NCBI RefSeq assembly: GCF_030271835.1
Contig: NZ_CP127389.1
Span: forward strand, 3,136,001 to 3,200,000
DNA: 64,000 nt
DNA from: Proteus appendicitidis
GTDB taxonomy: Bacteria; Pseudomonadota; Gammaproteobacteria; Enterobacterales; Enterobacteriaceae
Direction of reading: 5' to 3'
In this document: one piece after another, positions 19,364-29,318 of the stretch
Layout: each line of letters opens with the position of its first letter
How positions within the stretch are numbered: the first letter of the stretch is position 1
Notes under the pieces: generated by a model
The model's database searches: none
Told to the model about the DNA's origin: nothing
The model's input: the letters and a program-made list of their open reading frames with translations, nothing else
Position numbers and translations under genes: made by a program

Positions 19364-21028
19364 TTATTTTTTGTAAACAATTTCGCCTTTAGGTTCGAAA
19401 TCATCAGCTTTCAATGGAGAGTGTGATTCGATATAACCTTTTAATACTTCAGCATCAACGAAACCAGTATTTACATAACCTGGGTGCGTATCAATTTTCG
19501 GATAACCGTCACCACCAATACCGTTAAAGTTGAGTGTTGCCATACGGTAAGATTTTGTTTTATCTAATGGTTTACCCGCAATTTTAACATCGCTAACTTT
19601 ACAGTCTGCATCTACTGTTAAGCTAACATTGTAGAATTGCGCATAAGCACCAGAGTCAACTTTCATACATGCAACAGCTGATAAATAAGGCTCGACTTCT
19701 TCACCTTTAAAATCAACATAAACCAGTTCGTTCGCGAATGGTTGAACTTTCAGAACATCTTTGTAAGTGATATCACCAGATTCAATAGAATCACGAACAC
19801 CACCACCGCTCATAATGGCAAAGTCTGCATTCGCACGTTCAGCTTGAGCTGATAATAATAGGCGTGCCATATTGGTTTGAACAAAGCGAACTTTACTACG
19901 ATCACCTTCTAATTTACCAACAACCTCACCCACTTTAACATTCAGTTGCTCGCCACCTTTTTCTTGGTAAGGTGTCAGCAGTTTCATCATTTCAGGGTTA
20001 TGAGGAATTTCTTTTGTATAGTAAACAAGCTCAGTTGTACCGTCGTCCTTCTTCACTTTCTGATTTAAGTTGATTGGGATTAATTGGTAATGTTTTAACG
20101 TAAACTCGCCATTACGGAATTCGAAGTCTGCACGACCAACATATTTACCCCATTCATGAGCCTGAACAATCCATGTACCATTTTGGTTATCTGGAGCACA
20201 AGGTGTTCCTGGTACATAATCAGCTTGTTTGTAGTTTTTATTCTCTTGAGACATACAAACAGGATCTTGTGAGTGACCACCCACAATCATATCAAGGTAA
20301 CCTTTTGGTAACGCACGCGCCATTTCCACATCGCCCGGTGCGTTAGAGCCGTGATTACCATCATCGTAGTGACCCATATGAGTTGCTGCGATAATAATGT
20401 CTGGTTTTTCCGTTGTACGCAGTTCTTCTACAACTTTTTTAGCTTCATCAGAAGGTTTGCGGAATTCAGTATCAGGGAAGTTTGCTGGATTACCAATACG
20501 CACAGTATCATCAGTCGTTAAGCCTAATACTGCAATTTTTACACCTTGCTTATCAAAAATGGTGTAAGGCTTGAATAAACGCTCACCCGTACTTTTTTGA
20601 TAAATATTTGCAGATAAGAATGGGAATGTTGCCCATTTTTCTTGTTGGCGTAAAACTTCTAATGGATTATCGAATTCATGGTTGCCAAGTGCCATTGCAT
20701 CATAACCGACAAGATTCATACCTTTAAAATCAGGCTCAGCATCTTGTAAATCAGATTCTGGTACACCCGTATTGATATCACCACCTGATAACAGCAGTAC
20801 GCTACCGCCTTTTTTAGCCACTTCATCACGAATGTTATCAACAACCGTTTTTTGTGCCGCTAAACCATATTCGCCATGATCGTTATGCCAGAAATGGCCA
20901 TGGTGATCATTGGTATGCAAAATAGTAATTTCGTAGGTTTTATCCTTTTCCCATGCCTGAGACATCGCAGGTGCCATCGCTAAAGAAACTGTCAAGGCGC
21001 ATGCTGATAATTTAAAAGATAAGCTCAT
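19364..21028 (-). CDS. ushA: Periplasmic UDP-sugar hydrolase / 5'-nucleotidase UshA
   Basis: 554 residues with signal peptide (to about MSQA-WEKD). Binuclear metallophosphatase domain with TILHTNDHHGHFW (metal ligands), GGDINTG, LGNHEFDNPL, ATHMGHYDDG and VGGHSQDP, followed by the nucleotide-binding C-terminal domain (about 365-554; GGVRDSIESG, NGIGGDGYP). It hydrolyses UDP-glucose and nucleotides for salvage. The length compares with 550 in E. coli. It is transcribed towards ybaK and divergent from fsr. Confidence 0.96.
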   Translation of the reverse strand: MSLSFKLSACALTVSLAMAPAMSQAWEKDKTYEITILHTNDHHGHFWHNDHGEYGLAAQKTVVDNIRDEVAKKGGSVLLLSGGDINTGVPESDLQDAEPDFKGMNLVGYDAMALGNHEFDNPLEVLRQQEKWATFPFLSANIYQKSTGERLFKPYTIFDKQGVKIAVLGLTTDDTVRIGNPANFPDTEFRKPSDEAKKVVEELRTTEKPDIIIAATHMGHYDDGNHGSNAPGDVEMARALPKGYLDMIVGGHSQDPVCMSQENKNYKQADYVPGTPCAPDNQNGTWIVQAHEWGKYVGRADFEFRNGEFTLKHYQLIPINLNQKVKKDDGTTELVYYTKEIPHNPEMMKLLTPYQEKGGEQLNVKVGEVVGKLEGDRSKVRFVQTNMARLLLSAQAERANADFAIMSGGGVRDSIESGDITYKDVLKVQPFANELVYVDFKGEEVEPYLSAVACMKVDSGAYAQFYNVSLTVDADCKVSDVKIAGKPLDKTKSYRMATLNFNGIGGDGYPKIDTHPGYVNTGFVDAEVLKGYIESHSPLKADDFEPKGEIVYKK

Positions 21029-21289
21029 GGTATATCCCCATGTATATTATTTATTGAGAAGGTTCTGCCATGGTTCTACAGTAGAAAAAGAAGACAGAAG
21101 TTAAACAGTTTTGCTGTATTTTATGACGTAGGTTATATAATTTTTTTATTATTTCATTGATCCAATAGTTTTTTTGAGACATGAATCAAACTCTATTTCT
21201 CACAAAAGCACTCAACTCCAAATAGATGTAAACTAGACCAATAAAAATAGAAACAATTTATTAACAAAATAATGTGACAGGGAATTAAA

Positions 21290-22528
21290 ATGAGCAATGC
21301 CGAACCAACGCTTCCCATAGAAGAAACTGACGTTTTACAACGAAAAGCCAATAAGCGTAATACGGTTTTTAGTATTTTAACTGCTATCAGTTTTTCACAC
21401 CTTCTCAATGATATGATCCAATCATTGATATTAGCTATTTATCCTATGTTGCAATCTGAATTTTCTCTCAGTTTTGTGCAAATAGGAATGATAACGTTGA
21501 CGTATCAAATTACAGCATCCTTATTACAGCCTTTTATTGGTCTTTATACTGATAAATATCCTAAGCCTTACTCATTACCTATTGGTATGGGTTTTACGCT
21601 AACAGGGCTTGTTCTCCTCGCCTTTGCTGATACATTCCCAATGTTATTACTTGCAGCAGGATTAGTCGGTACAGGCTCTTCTGTTTTTCATCCTGAATCA
21701 TCTCGTGTTGCAAGGATGGCATCAGGTGGAAGACACGGGCTGGCACAATCACTCTTTCAAGTTGGGGGCAATTTAGGTAGCTCTTTAGGTCCTCTTTTAG
21801 CGGCTTTACTGATTGCTCCTTATGGCAAAGGCAATGTCGGTTGGTTCTCCCTTGCGGCATTACTGGCCATTATAGTGCTATTACAAGTGAGCCGTTGGTA
21901 TAAAATTCAACAAGAAGCTCAGAAAAAACAACCAATAGTGCTAAACAACAAAGCAATATTGCCACGTAAAGCCCTTTTTGGCTCTTTAGCCATTTTACTT
22001 ATTCTGATTTTTTCTAAGTATTTTTATCTTGCGAGCATCAGTAGCTACTATACTTTCTATTTAATACATAAATTTGGCGTTTCAGTACAAAATGCACAAA
22101 TCCACCTCTTTGTTTTCCTCTTTGCTGTCGCCGCTGGCACCATGATTGGTGGTCCCGTAGGCGATAAGATTGGCAGAAAATACGTTATTTGGGGATCTAT
22201 TCTTGGTGTTGCGCCTTTTACGCTGATACTCCCTTACGCTAGCCTTTACTGGACTGGCGTACTTACTGTATTCATTGGTGTGATTTTGGCTTCAGCATTT
22301 TCTGCTATCTTAGTTTATGCTCAAGAGTTAATTCCGGGTAAAACAGGCATGGTTTCAGGGCTTTTCTTCGGACTTGCTTTTGGGATGGGAGGGATTGGTG
22401 CAGCGGTCTTAGGATATGTTGCTGATCAGAAGAGTATTGAATATGTCTATCATATTTGTGCTTATCTCCCACTATTAGGTATTTTCACCATTTTTCTTCC
22501 TAATATTGGGGTGGATAAAACTGAATAG
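21290..22528 (+). CDS. fsr: Fosmidomycin-resistance-type MFS exporter Fsr
   Basis: 412-residue major facilitator of the inner membrane with about 12 helices. It matches E. coli Fsr through ISFSHLLNDMIQSLILAIYPM, GSSVFHPESSRVARMASGGRHGLAQS and GGPVGDKIGRKYVIW. In E. coli overexpression exports fosmidomycin; the natural substrate is unclear. The order ushA-fsr-ybaL is as in E. coli. A GGGAAT stretch precedes ATG 21290. Confidence 0.93.
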   Translation: MSNAEPTLPIEETDVLQRKANKRNTVFSILTAISFSHLLNDMIQSLILAIYPMLQSEFSLSFVQIGMITLTYQITASLLQPFIGLYTDKYPKPYSLPIGMGFTLTGLVLLAFADTFPMLLLAAGLVGTGSSVFHPESSRVARMASGGRHGLAQSLFQVGGNLGSSLGPLLAALLIAPYGKGNVGWFSLAALLAIIVLLQVSRWYKIQQEAQKKQPIVLNNKAILPRKALFGSLAILLILIFSKYFYLASISSYYTFYLIHKFGVSVQNAQIHLFVFLFAVAAGTMIGGPVGDKIGRKYVIWGSILGVAPFTLILPYASLYWTGVLTVFIGVILASAFSAILVYAQELIPGKTGMVSGLFFGLAFGMGGIGAAVLGYVADQKSIEYVYHICAYLPLLGIFTIFLPNIGVDKTE

Positions 22529-22539
22529 CTTGTAATTAT

Positions 22540-22575
22540 CCCTGTTATCTAAATGAACTAGTAACAGGGTATTTC
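22540..22575 (+). terminator. Probable fsr terminator
   Basis: CCCTGTTA (22540-22547) pairs with TAACAGGG (22562-22569) across a 14-nt loop, followed by TATTTC, 11 bp after the fsr stop. Confidence 0.55.
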
Positions 22576-22766
22576 TTACTTTAAAAGATAAGACTGATTA
22601 AAATAACATAAAAAAGTGCATTTGCATCAAAAAACTCAATCAACTTGCTATTTTTATAAATAATCGATAATTTTTAGCGAATTTATTGCATGAATACGTT
22701 AAACTATCAGCCTGCTATATTACTCGCCCCCCGATACATGTAGTTTTATAAAAAGAAGGAGAATTG

Positions 22767-24527
22767 ATGCCGCATTCAACACCCCTCATTACCACCATTG
22801 TTGGTGGGTTAGCACTTGCTTACATTTTAGGCATGATCGCTCAACGGCTAAAAATCTCACCTTTAGTAGGATATCTTGCTGCGGGTGTACTCGCTGGTCC
22901 ATTTACTCCCGGCTTTGTCGCTGATACATCTCTCGCTCCTGAACTCGCTGAAATTGGCGTTATTCTGCTTATGTTTGGTGTAGGTTTACACTTTTCATTA
23001 AAAGATCTGATGGCAGTAAAAGCCATCGCTATTCCGGGTGCTATTGCCCAAATTACAGTAGCAACACTATTAGGACTCGGATTATCAGCATTTTTTGGCT
23101 GGGGCTTATTTAGTGGCATTGTATTCGGTTTGTGCCTATCAACGGCAAGTACCGTTGTTCTTTTGCGCGCGCTTGAAGAAAGAGGCCTGATTGATAGCCA
23201 ACGAGGTCAAATTGCTATTGGTTGGTTGATTGTTGAAGACTTAGCAATGGTGTTAGCCCTTGTTTTACTCCCTGCTATCGCCAATATGCTAGAAAGTAGC
23301 GATCAAACCAATATTTCTCAACTCATGATCAATTTAGGTATCACCATCGGTAAAGTGATAGCCTTTATCTTAATCATGATGATTGTTGGTCGTAAGCTTA
23401 TTCCTTGGATTTTAGCTAAAACCGCGGCAACTGGCTCTCGTGAGCTATTTACACTAAGTGTACTCGCCCTAGCTTTAGGTATCGCTTATGGCGCTGTAAC
23501 CTTATTTGATGCTTCCTTCGCATTAGGGGCATTCTTTGCGGGTATGGTGCTGAATGAGTCTGAATTAAGCCATAGAGCGGCTCAAGATACTTTACCGCTG
23601 AGAGATGCTTTCGCGGTGCTGTTCTTTGTGTCTGTCGGCATGTTATTTGACCCAATGGTATTAATTGAGCACCCTCTTGGGATCTTAGCAACACTGGCTA
23701 TCATTATTATTGGTAAATCAGCCGCTGCATTAGTTCTTGTACGCATGTTTGGACATTCCAGACGTACCGCCTTAACTATTTCAGCCAGCCTTGCTCAAAT
23801 TGGTGAGTTTGCCTTTATTCTTGCTGGTCTTGGTGTGGCGCTAAACGTTTTAGAGCCAGATGCACGTAATCTTGTTTTAGCCGGTGCTTTAGTCTCGATT
23901 ATGCTAAACCCAGTTCTGTTCTCTTTATTAGACCGTTATCTGGCAAAAACAGAAACCAAAGAAGAAATGGAACAGCTACAACAAGAAGAACTGGAAGAAG
24001 AGATGCCTGTCCCAGTTGATATTTGTGGTCACGCCATTATCGTCGGTTATGGACGTGCAGGAAGTATGCTAGCTGAAAAATTATTAGCTCAATCTATTCC
24101 ATTAGTGATTATCGAAAATAGTCGTAATAAATTTGCTGAGTTAAAAGAGAAAAGTTTAAACACCGTACTGGGTAATGCATCGACTAAAGAGTCACTTGCT
24201 TTAGCCCGTATTGATTGTGCAAAATCTTTATTACTGACGATACCTAATGGTTATGAAGCAGCTGATGTCGCTGAAACGGCAAGAAGTATGAACCCTGATT
24301 TAAATATCATTGTTCGCGCCCATTTTGACGATATTATCGTGCGAGCTAACTATGATGAAGAAGCTTCTTTTATCCTTGAAAAAGGTGCAAATCACGTTGT
24401 TATCGATGAAGATCAAACAGCATCTGCAATGGCGGATATGCTAATTAAAGAAGTTGAATTTGGTTGTGCTATTGATGATACACCTGAAAATGGTCAACAA
24501 ATCATTGCACCAAGTGCAGCGCAATAA
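22767..24527 (+). CDS. ybaL: CPA2-family cation:proton antiporter YbaL (KefB-like)
   Basis: 586 residues: about 12 membrane helices (PLITTIVGGLALAYILGM to MLNPVLFSLLDRY), with conserved GYLAAGVLAGPFTPGFV and SVGMLFDP, then a cytoplasmic RCK/TrkA-N domain (IIVGYGRAGSMLAEKL, GNASTKESL) from about 415. The charged stretch EEMEQLQQEELEEEM links them. Near-identity to E. coli YbaL in the membrane part. Start chosen at ATG 22767, after GAAGGAGAATTG; the TTG one codon earlier is less likely. Confidence 0.93.
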   Translation: MPHSTPLITTIVGGLALAYILGMIAQRLKISPLVGYLAAGVLAGPFTPGFVADTSLAPELAEIGVILLMFGVGLHFSLKDLMAVKAIAIPGAIAQITVATLLGLGLSAFFGWGLFSGIVFGLCLSTASTVVLLRALEERGLIDSQRGQIAIGWLIVEDLAMVLALVLLPAIANMLESSDQTNISQLMINLGITIGKVIAFILIMMIVGRKLIPWILAKTAATGSRELFTLSVLALALGIAYGAVTLFDASFALGAFFAGMVLNESELSHRAAQDTLPLRDAFAVLFFVSVGMLFDPMVLIEHPLGILATLAIIIIGKSAAALVLVRMFGHSRRTALTISASLAQIGEFAFILAGLGVALNVLEPDARNLVLAGALVSIMLNPVLFSLLDRYLAKTETKEEMEQLQQEELEEEMPVPVDICGHAIIVGYGRAGSMLAEKLLAQSIPLVIIENSRNKFAELKEKSLNTVLGNASTKESLALARIDCAKSLLLTIPNGYEAADVAETARSMNPDLNIIVRAHFDDIIVRANYDEEASFILEKGANHVVIDEDQTASAMADMLIKEVEFGCAIDDTPENGQQIIAPSAAQ

Positions 24528-24572
24528 TCAAACACAGGTAATCACTTAAATCCATAGAATTTAAGTCAATAA

Positions 24573-24606
24573 AAAACCTATCAATAAATGTTGATAGGTT
24601 TTTTTT
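24573..24606. terminator. Bidirectional terminator between ybaL and gsk
   Basis: AAAACCTATCAA (24573-24584) pairs perfectly with TTGATAGGTTTT (24591-24602), loop TAAATG, with extra T to 24606 and A from 24571. Confidence 0.9.
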
Positions 24607-24646
24607 ATTTCACACTGATAAAACAAGACTTAGAAACAATATCAAC

Positions 24647-25957
24647 TTAACGTTCCCAATAAGCTTCTTCCAAGCTGTCTTCTTTTTCAGGTAAACCGCG
24701 CGTCAAGCGTGGAGAATGCTGGCTTAACACTTGATAACTCACTCGGTTAGCATATTTACATACTTGCGCTAATGATGAGTAAGTTAAATAAGTCCGAGGA
24801 TGCTTACTTGAATTTGGCACATTAATGCGATGATAGCTATTTGCTGTAATATCATGCAGTAATGCTGATAATGCGGCATCACCCGCACCATTTGTATTCA
24901 TGATCTTTTCAGGGCCACCCATATAAGGTTCTATATGAGAATAGACTTTCTCTGGCTCTTCACAATCTTTACGACGCATTGCTCGACTAAATTCATAACG
25001 ATTAAATTCAGCAATCGCACCCGGTAATAAAGGATGTGTGGTTTGGCGCTTAAAGTCGTGTTCTGTATAACCGCCCATATAAAGACCCGCAGGTCCCGCA
25101 GTACAAAGCACTAAATCAACCCATTCTAAAGCGACATCAGAAGCCAACAGAGGATCTGCATGCCCGGTTAATTCAAAAGCTTCATCTTCATTCATGGCGA
25201 CAACAGAAACGTGCTCTTTTAAGAAATCACGCCACCATTGTGGATCATCGGCAATAACATATTTTGTACCAAGGGTGAGAACGACAGGCACATCATATTT
25301 TTTCGCATACTCAATCGCTTTCATGGTTGCTAGCGGCATCGGTTCACCAGGTTTACAGCGAACTAAGTAAGCCGTTAACACCAATGCGGAGGCTTCTGCA
25401 ATCACCTCTTCCGGAATGCTTTCAGGTCTAAGTTGATTCATTTGACCGGGGCTAATAGCAAATGTGCGTTCACCATTTTCCGTGATCAGCGTAAAGCAGC
25501 GCCCAATAGCACCATCAACACCTTGGAGGTAATTGAGATCAGTACGGCTAGAGGTGTTACATAAATAACGATAAGCATAGCTACCAATCTGAATGTTATT
25601 ACACATAGTGCCTAATAACACAGAGCGGTCGTCAGCCAATACAGAATAGTTATGTAGCGTATTACCAATAGTGCCACCAGCAAATTCGTGTGTTATCAGA
25701 TTATTATCTGTTAACTCACGATAAAGTGCCTCTGCGACATCATCTTCAATAACAAGAGAGTGTCCCTGACTCAAGTTATAACGGTTAATAAACTCTTCAT
25801 CAACTTTCGCTTCAATATCAACCAATGTTTGGTCAATACCCACGATATAAGCGCGAGAGGATTCGCTCTCCGTCATATTGATGATGGGTTGTAATAGAGG
25901 ATCTCGTAAACTAACGGGAAAATAGTGTTTGGATTTTCGTTTGCCAGGGAATTTCAT
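24647..25957 (-). CDS. gsk: Inosine-guanosine kinase Gsk
   Basis: PfkB-family kinase that phosphorylates guanosine and inosine for purine salvage, 436 residues from the ATG at 25957 (MKFPGKRKSKHYFP), matching the 434-residue E. coli protein. Landmarks: GIDQTLVDIEAKVD, AGGTIGNTLHNYSVLADD, CNTSSRTDLNYLQG, the catalytic NTNGAGDAALSALLHD and the C-terminal LTRGLPEKEDSLEEAYWER. The frame stays open to 26002 but the extra 15 residues are not in the family. No strong ribosome site is visible. Confidence 0.94.
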   Translation of the reverse strand: MKFPGKRKSKHYFPVSLRDPLLQPIINMTESESSRAYIVGIDQTLVDIEAKVDEEFINRYNLSQGHSLVIEDDVAEALYRELTDNNLITHEFAGGTIGNTLHNYSVLADDRSVLLGTMCNNIQIGSYAYRYLCNTSSRTDLNYLQGVDGAIGRCFTLITENGERTFAISPGQMNQLRPESIPEEVIAEASALVLTAYLVRCKPGEPMPLATMKAIEYAKKYDVPVVLTLGTKYVIADDPQWWRDFLKEHVSVVAMNEDEAFELTGHADPLLASDVALEWVDLVLCTAGPAGLYMGGYTEHDFKRQTTHPLLPGAIAEFNRYEFSRAMRRKDCEEPEKVYSHIEPYMGGPEKIMNTNGAGDAALSALLHDITANSYHRINVPNSSKHPRTYLTYSSLAQVCKYANRVSYQVLSQHSPRLTRGLPEKEDSLEEAYWER

Positions 25958-26019
25958 TGTGAACGATGCTACACAGCTAAAAAAGATGCGCAATGTTAAC
26001 ACAATATTATGGGAGAGAC

Positions 26020-26045
26020 AGTAGGTGTACGTCAGTACACCTACT
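26020..26045. repeat. 11-bp palindrome between wzz and gsk
   Basis: AGTAGGTGTAC (26020-26030) and GTACACCTACT (26035-26045) form a perfect inverted repeat with a 4-nt loop, 15 bp past the wzz stop. It can act as a terminator or transcript end for wzz, though no T-run follows on the minus strand. Confidence 0.6.
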
Positions 26046-26060
26046 TATTTAAAGATATTT

Positions 26061-27179
26061 TTATGCGGTTTTACGACGGCTTCTTGCCATATAGCTCAGT
26101 AAAACACCCATAACAGACAGAATGAAACCAACAAAAGCGGCACCAACTAAAATCAGAGCGCGTTTAGGTGCGTCTTTTTTAGTCGGTTCGTAAGGCTTCA
26201 ACATATATTTGAACGGTACAAATTGAAGCTCGTCTAATTTCACTTTTTCTAACTGTTTCATATTATATAAGCGGTTTTTCAGATCAGCGCTCACTGTTGT
26301 TGGATCAGTGATAGCTTCAGTAATCGCTAATTTACTTGTTAAAGCATCAGAACCCATGGCAATCGAATAATCAGGATCATCTTTAATTTGTGCGCCTTCA
26401 CTGGAAATAGGTTTTTTCACTCCAGCGGCATTAGCAATTTCTAACGCATATTTTAAACGTTGCACATTTACATTACGCGCATTAGCGATACGCTCTAAAT
26501 CCATTTCATAGGCTTTTTGCGCAAAACTTAATTTACGTTCAATTTGGTCATCAATTTCGTCTTTTACTTCCACGCGTACTTTGGTAGAAATAAAGCGAAT
26601 ATAACCAGAAAGTAAATCGTAAGCTTCTTCAGAGGTTGGGGCGGTAAAGCTTAAATTGATTTCACCACTAAACTCTTCTTCACTGTTTTTACTATCTGAA
26701 GCTTTTAAATTAATGTCTTTGGTGACAATTTCTTCAATTAGTTTGCGCTGATCCAATGGTGTTGGATTTTCCATTTTAGCCAGCAAACTTTTGTAATAGT
26801 CTGTACTTATTAAATATTCTTCACGTAAAACACGAGAGTTATAGTTATTGATAAACTTTTGATAAACAGATGAGCCATTCACACCAGTATCAACATCCAC
26901 CAAGCTAAGTTCGGTCAATGTGGCTCTTAATTGCTTCATTTCATCAAGCATTGGCTTGGTAATTGCAGCTTGGCTCGTCCATTTTTGTGGTAAAAAGCTT
27001 GCAACAGTAAAGCCAACGATAGCAAATAATAACGTGATACCAATAATGACAAATTTTGATTTATAAATAACAGAAAATAATTCAAAAAGATCGATTTCAT
27101 CATTCTGTTTTAGATAGAAATCCTCAAACTGCCCTTTATCAATTTCTGAAGATTGTGGTTTTGAAAGCTTACTATTCAT
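26061..27179 (-). CDS. wzz: Wzz/FepE-family polysaccharide chain-length determinant
   Basis: Inner-membrane polysaccharide co-polymerase of 372 residues that sets O-antigen (or a related glycan) chain length. TM1 near residues 44-66 (VIIGITLLFAIVGFTVASFL), a long periplasmic coiled-coil domain, a Pro-rich PFKYMLKPYEPTKKDAPKR motif and TM2 near 340-365 (ILVGAAFVGFILSVMGVLL), the standard Wzz layout. The length is closer to FepE (377) than WzzB (about 326). Start ATG 27179 has AGGA five bases upstream; an in-frame ATG at 27239 lacks this. It sits between gsk and hemH, where E. coli has aes, and no glycosyltransferase genes adjoin it. Confidence 0.88.
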   Translation of the reverse strand: MNSKLSKPQSSEIDKGQFEDFYLKQNDEIDLFELFSVIYKSKFVIIGITLLFAIVGFTVASFLPQKWTSQAAITKPMLDEMKQLRATLTELSLVDVDTGVNGSSVYQKFINNYNSRVLREEYLISTDYYKSLLAKMENPTPLDQRKLIEEIVTKDINLKASDSKNSEEEFSGEINLSFTAPTSEEAYDLLSGYIRFISTKVRVEVKDEIDDQIERKLSFAQKAYEMDLERIANARNVNVQRLKYALEIANAAGVKKPISSEGAQIKDDPDYSIAMGSDALTSKLAITEAITDPTTVSADLKNRLYNMKQLEKVKLDELQFVPFKYMLKPYEPTKKDAPKRALILVGAAFVGFILSVMGVLLSYMARSRRKTA

Positions 27180-27342
27180 TTTCCTGCCTAAATTTAGGTA
27201 ATGCAGTGTCCGTTTATCAGCACTTTTAGCGATTTCCACTAAAAGACTTAAAAAATGAGAAAAGATAAGTTTATATATAACTGAAATATGATCAAATTAA
27301 TATATCACCAAATCCGATAATTTTATTTATTGAATTCAGCAA

Positions 27343-28323
27343 TTATTTTTTGCATACCTCTCGGATCATCGCTTCTAACAAGTCGATATGCTCTGGAGCA
27401 TCATTTAATGCAGGAATGTATTCATACTGTTTTCCACCACCATGCATAAAGAACTCTCGGTTCTGTTCATTAATTTCTTCTAATGTTTCCAAACAATCAG
27501 ATGAAAATCCCGGGCATACAACCTGCACATGTTCAACCCCTTCACTTCCCAGCTTTTCCATCGTTTTGTCCGTATAAGGCGATAACCAAGGTTCACGGCC
27601 AAAACGTGACTGGAATGTCAACATGACTTGCTCTTTAGGATAACCTAATTGCTCCTCTAATTGTTCTTTCAGTTTTTCTGTTGTGAGACAACATTCATCA
27701 TAATAAATATCACCTGTTTTGATAAAACGCTCAGGAATACCATGGAAAGAGAGAATTAAGCGATCGGGTTTACCATATTGCTGAAAGCTTTTCTCAATAG
27801 AGGTGACCAGTGCTTTGATATAAAGCGGATGTGTAGGATAACTACGAATAAAGTGAAGAGAAGGCATTGTACGCATGTCTTTAAAAATTCGACTGACACC
27901 ATCAAATACCGCGGCAGAAGTAGAGCAAGAGTATTGAGGGTAAAGTGGTAACAAAATAATGTTATCAACGCCTTGTTGTAATAGTTTTTCAACCCCTTCA
28001 TTTAGTGATGGATTGCCATAACACATCCCTAACTCCACGGGGATATTAGGTAATCGCTGAGCAACAGCGCGTTGTTGCGCTCGGCTAAAAACTAAAAGGG
28101 GGGAGCCATCATCCATCCAAATCTGTTGATATAACTTAGCCACTTTAGGTGAGCGAAACGGTAATATCGCCCCTTGTAATATTGGTTTCCAAATCAAAGG
28201 AGAAACATCAACAACACGAGGATCGCTAAGAAATTGAGCCAAATAACGTCGAACAGCCCCCGTTGTCGGCGCATCAGGTGTGCCAAGATTAACCAAAAGA
28301 ACACCATACTGAGCATTATTCAT
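27343..28323 (-). CDS. hemH: Ferrochelatase HemH
   Basis: Inserts Fe2+ into protoporphyrin IX, the last step of heme synthesis. 326 residues (E. coli 320). Motifs: [40 protein letters not shown], the catalytic-histidine segment [28 protein letters not shown], and [22 protein letters not shown] sits seven bases upstream of ATG 28323. Downstream of adk in the same direction, as in E. coli, but separated from it by a terminator. Confidence 0.96.
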   Translation of the reverse strand: MNNAQYGVLLVNLGTPDAPTTGAVRRYLAQFLSDPRVVDVSPLIWKPILQGAILPFRSPKVAKLYQQIWMDDGSPLLVFSRAQQRAVAQRLPNIPVELGMCYGNPSLNEGVEKLLQQGVDNIILLPLYPQYSCSTSAAVFDGVSRIFKDMRTMPSLHFIRSYPTHPLYIKALVTSIEKSFQQYGKPDRLILSFHGIPERFIKTGDIYYDECCLTTEKLKEQLEEQLGYPKEQVMLTFQSRFGREPWLSPYTDKTMEKLGSEGVEHVQVVCPGFSSDCLETLEEINEQNREFFMHGGGKQYEYIPALNDAPEHIDLLEAMIREVCKK

Positions 28324-28446
28324 ACTATGACTCCTTAGAGTTATTTTATTAGGATAACCAAAAGGTAGAAGAATAAAGGAAAATAATGGATTGTGCTTGT
28401 CAATTTATTGGATCGTGCTTTTTATCTCATCTTCTTATTTTTAAGA

Positions 28447-28473
28447 TAAAAAAATCCCGGCTCTACCGGGATT
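28447..28473 (-). terminator. adk terminator
   Basis: On the minus strand AATCCCGG (complement of 28466-28473), loop TAGAG, CCGGGATT and a T run (complement of the A run 28447-28454), 18 bp past the adk stop. Confidence 0.92.
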
Positions 28474-28491
28474 AATCATCACAATGACGAA

Positions 28492-29163
<672 letters not shown>

Positions 29164-29256
29164 TTATATTTAAACTCGAAAACGCATTACCATACCATTT
29201 TGTGAGGTCATCGCTCAACAAATCACGGTAGCGATTGCATTTTATTTTTTATCGAA

Positions 29257-29296
29257 AAAGAAAAAACCACGCTCTCTTTTCAGATAAACGTGGTTT
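29257..29296 (-). terminator. htpG terminator
   Basis: Minus-strand stem AAACCACG (complement 29289-29296) and CGTGGTTT (complement 29264-29271) across a 17-nt loop, followed by a T-rich run (complement of 29257-29266), 22 bp past the htpG stop. Confidence 0.75.
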
Positions 29297-29318
29297 AAAT
29301 GTTTGAAAACGAAAACAG

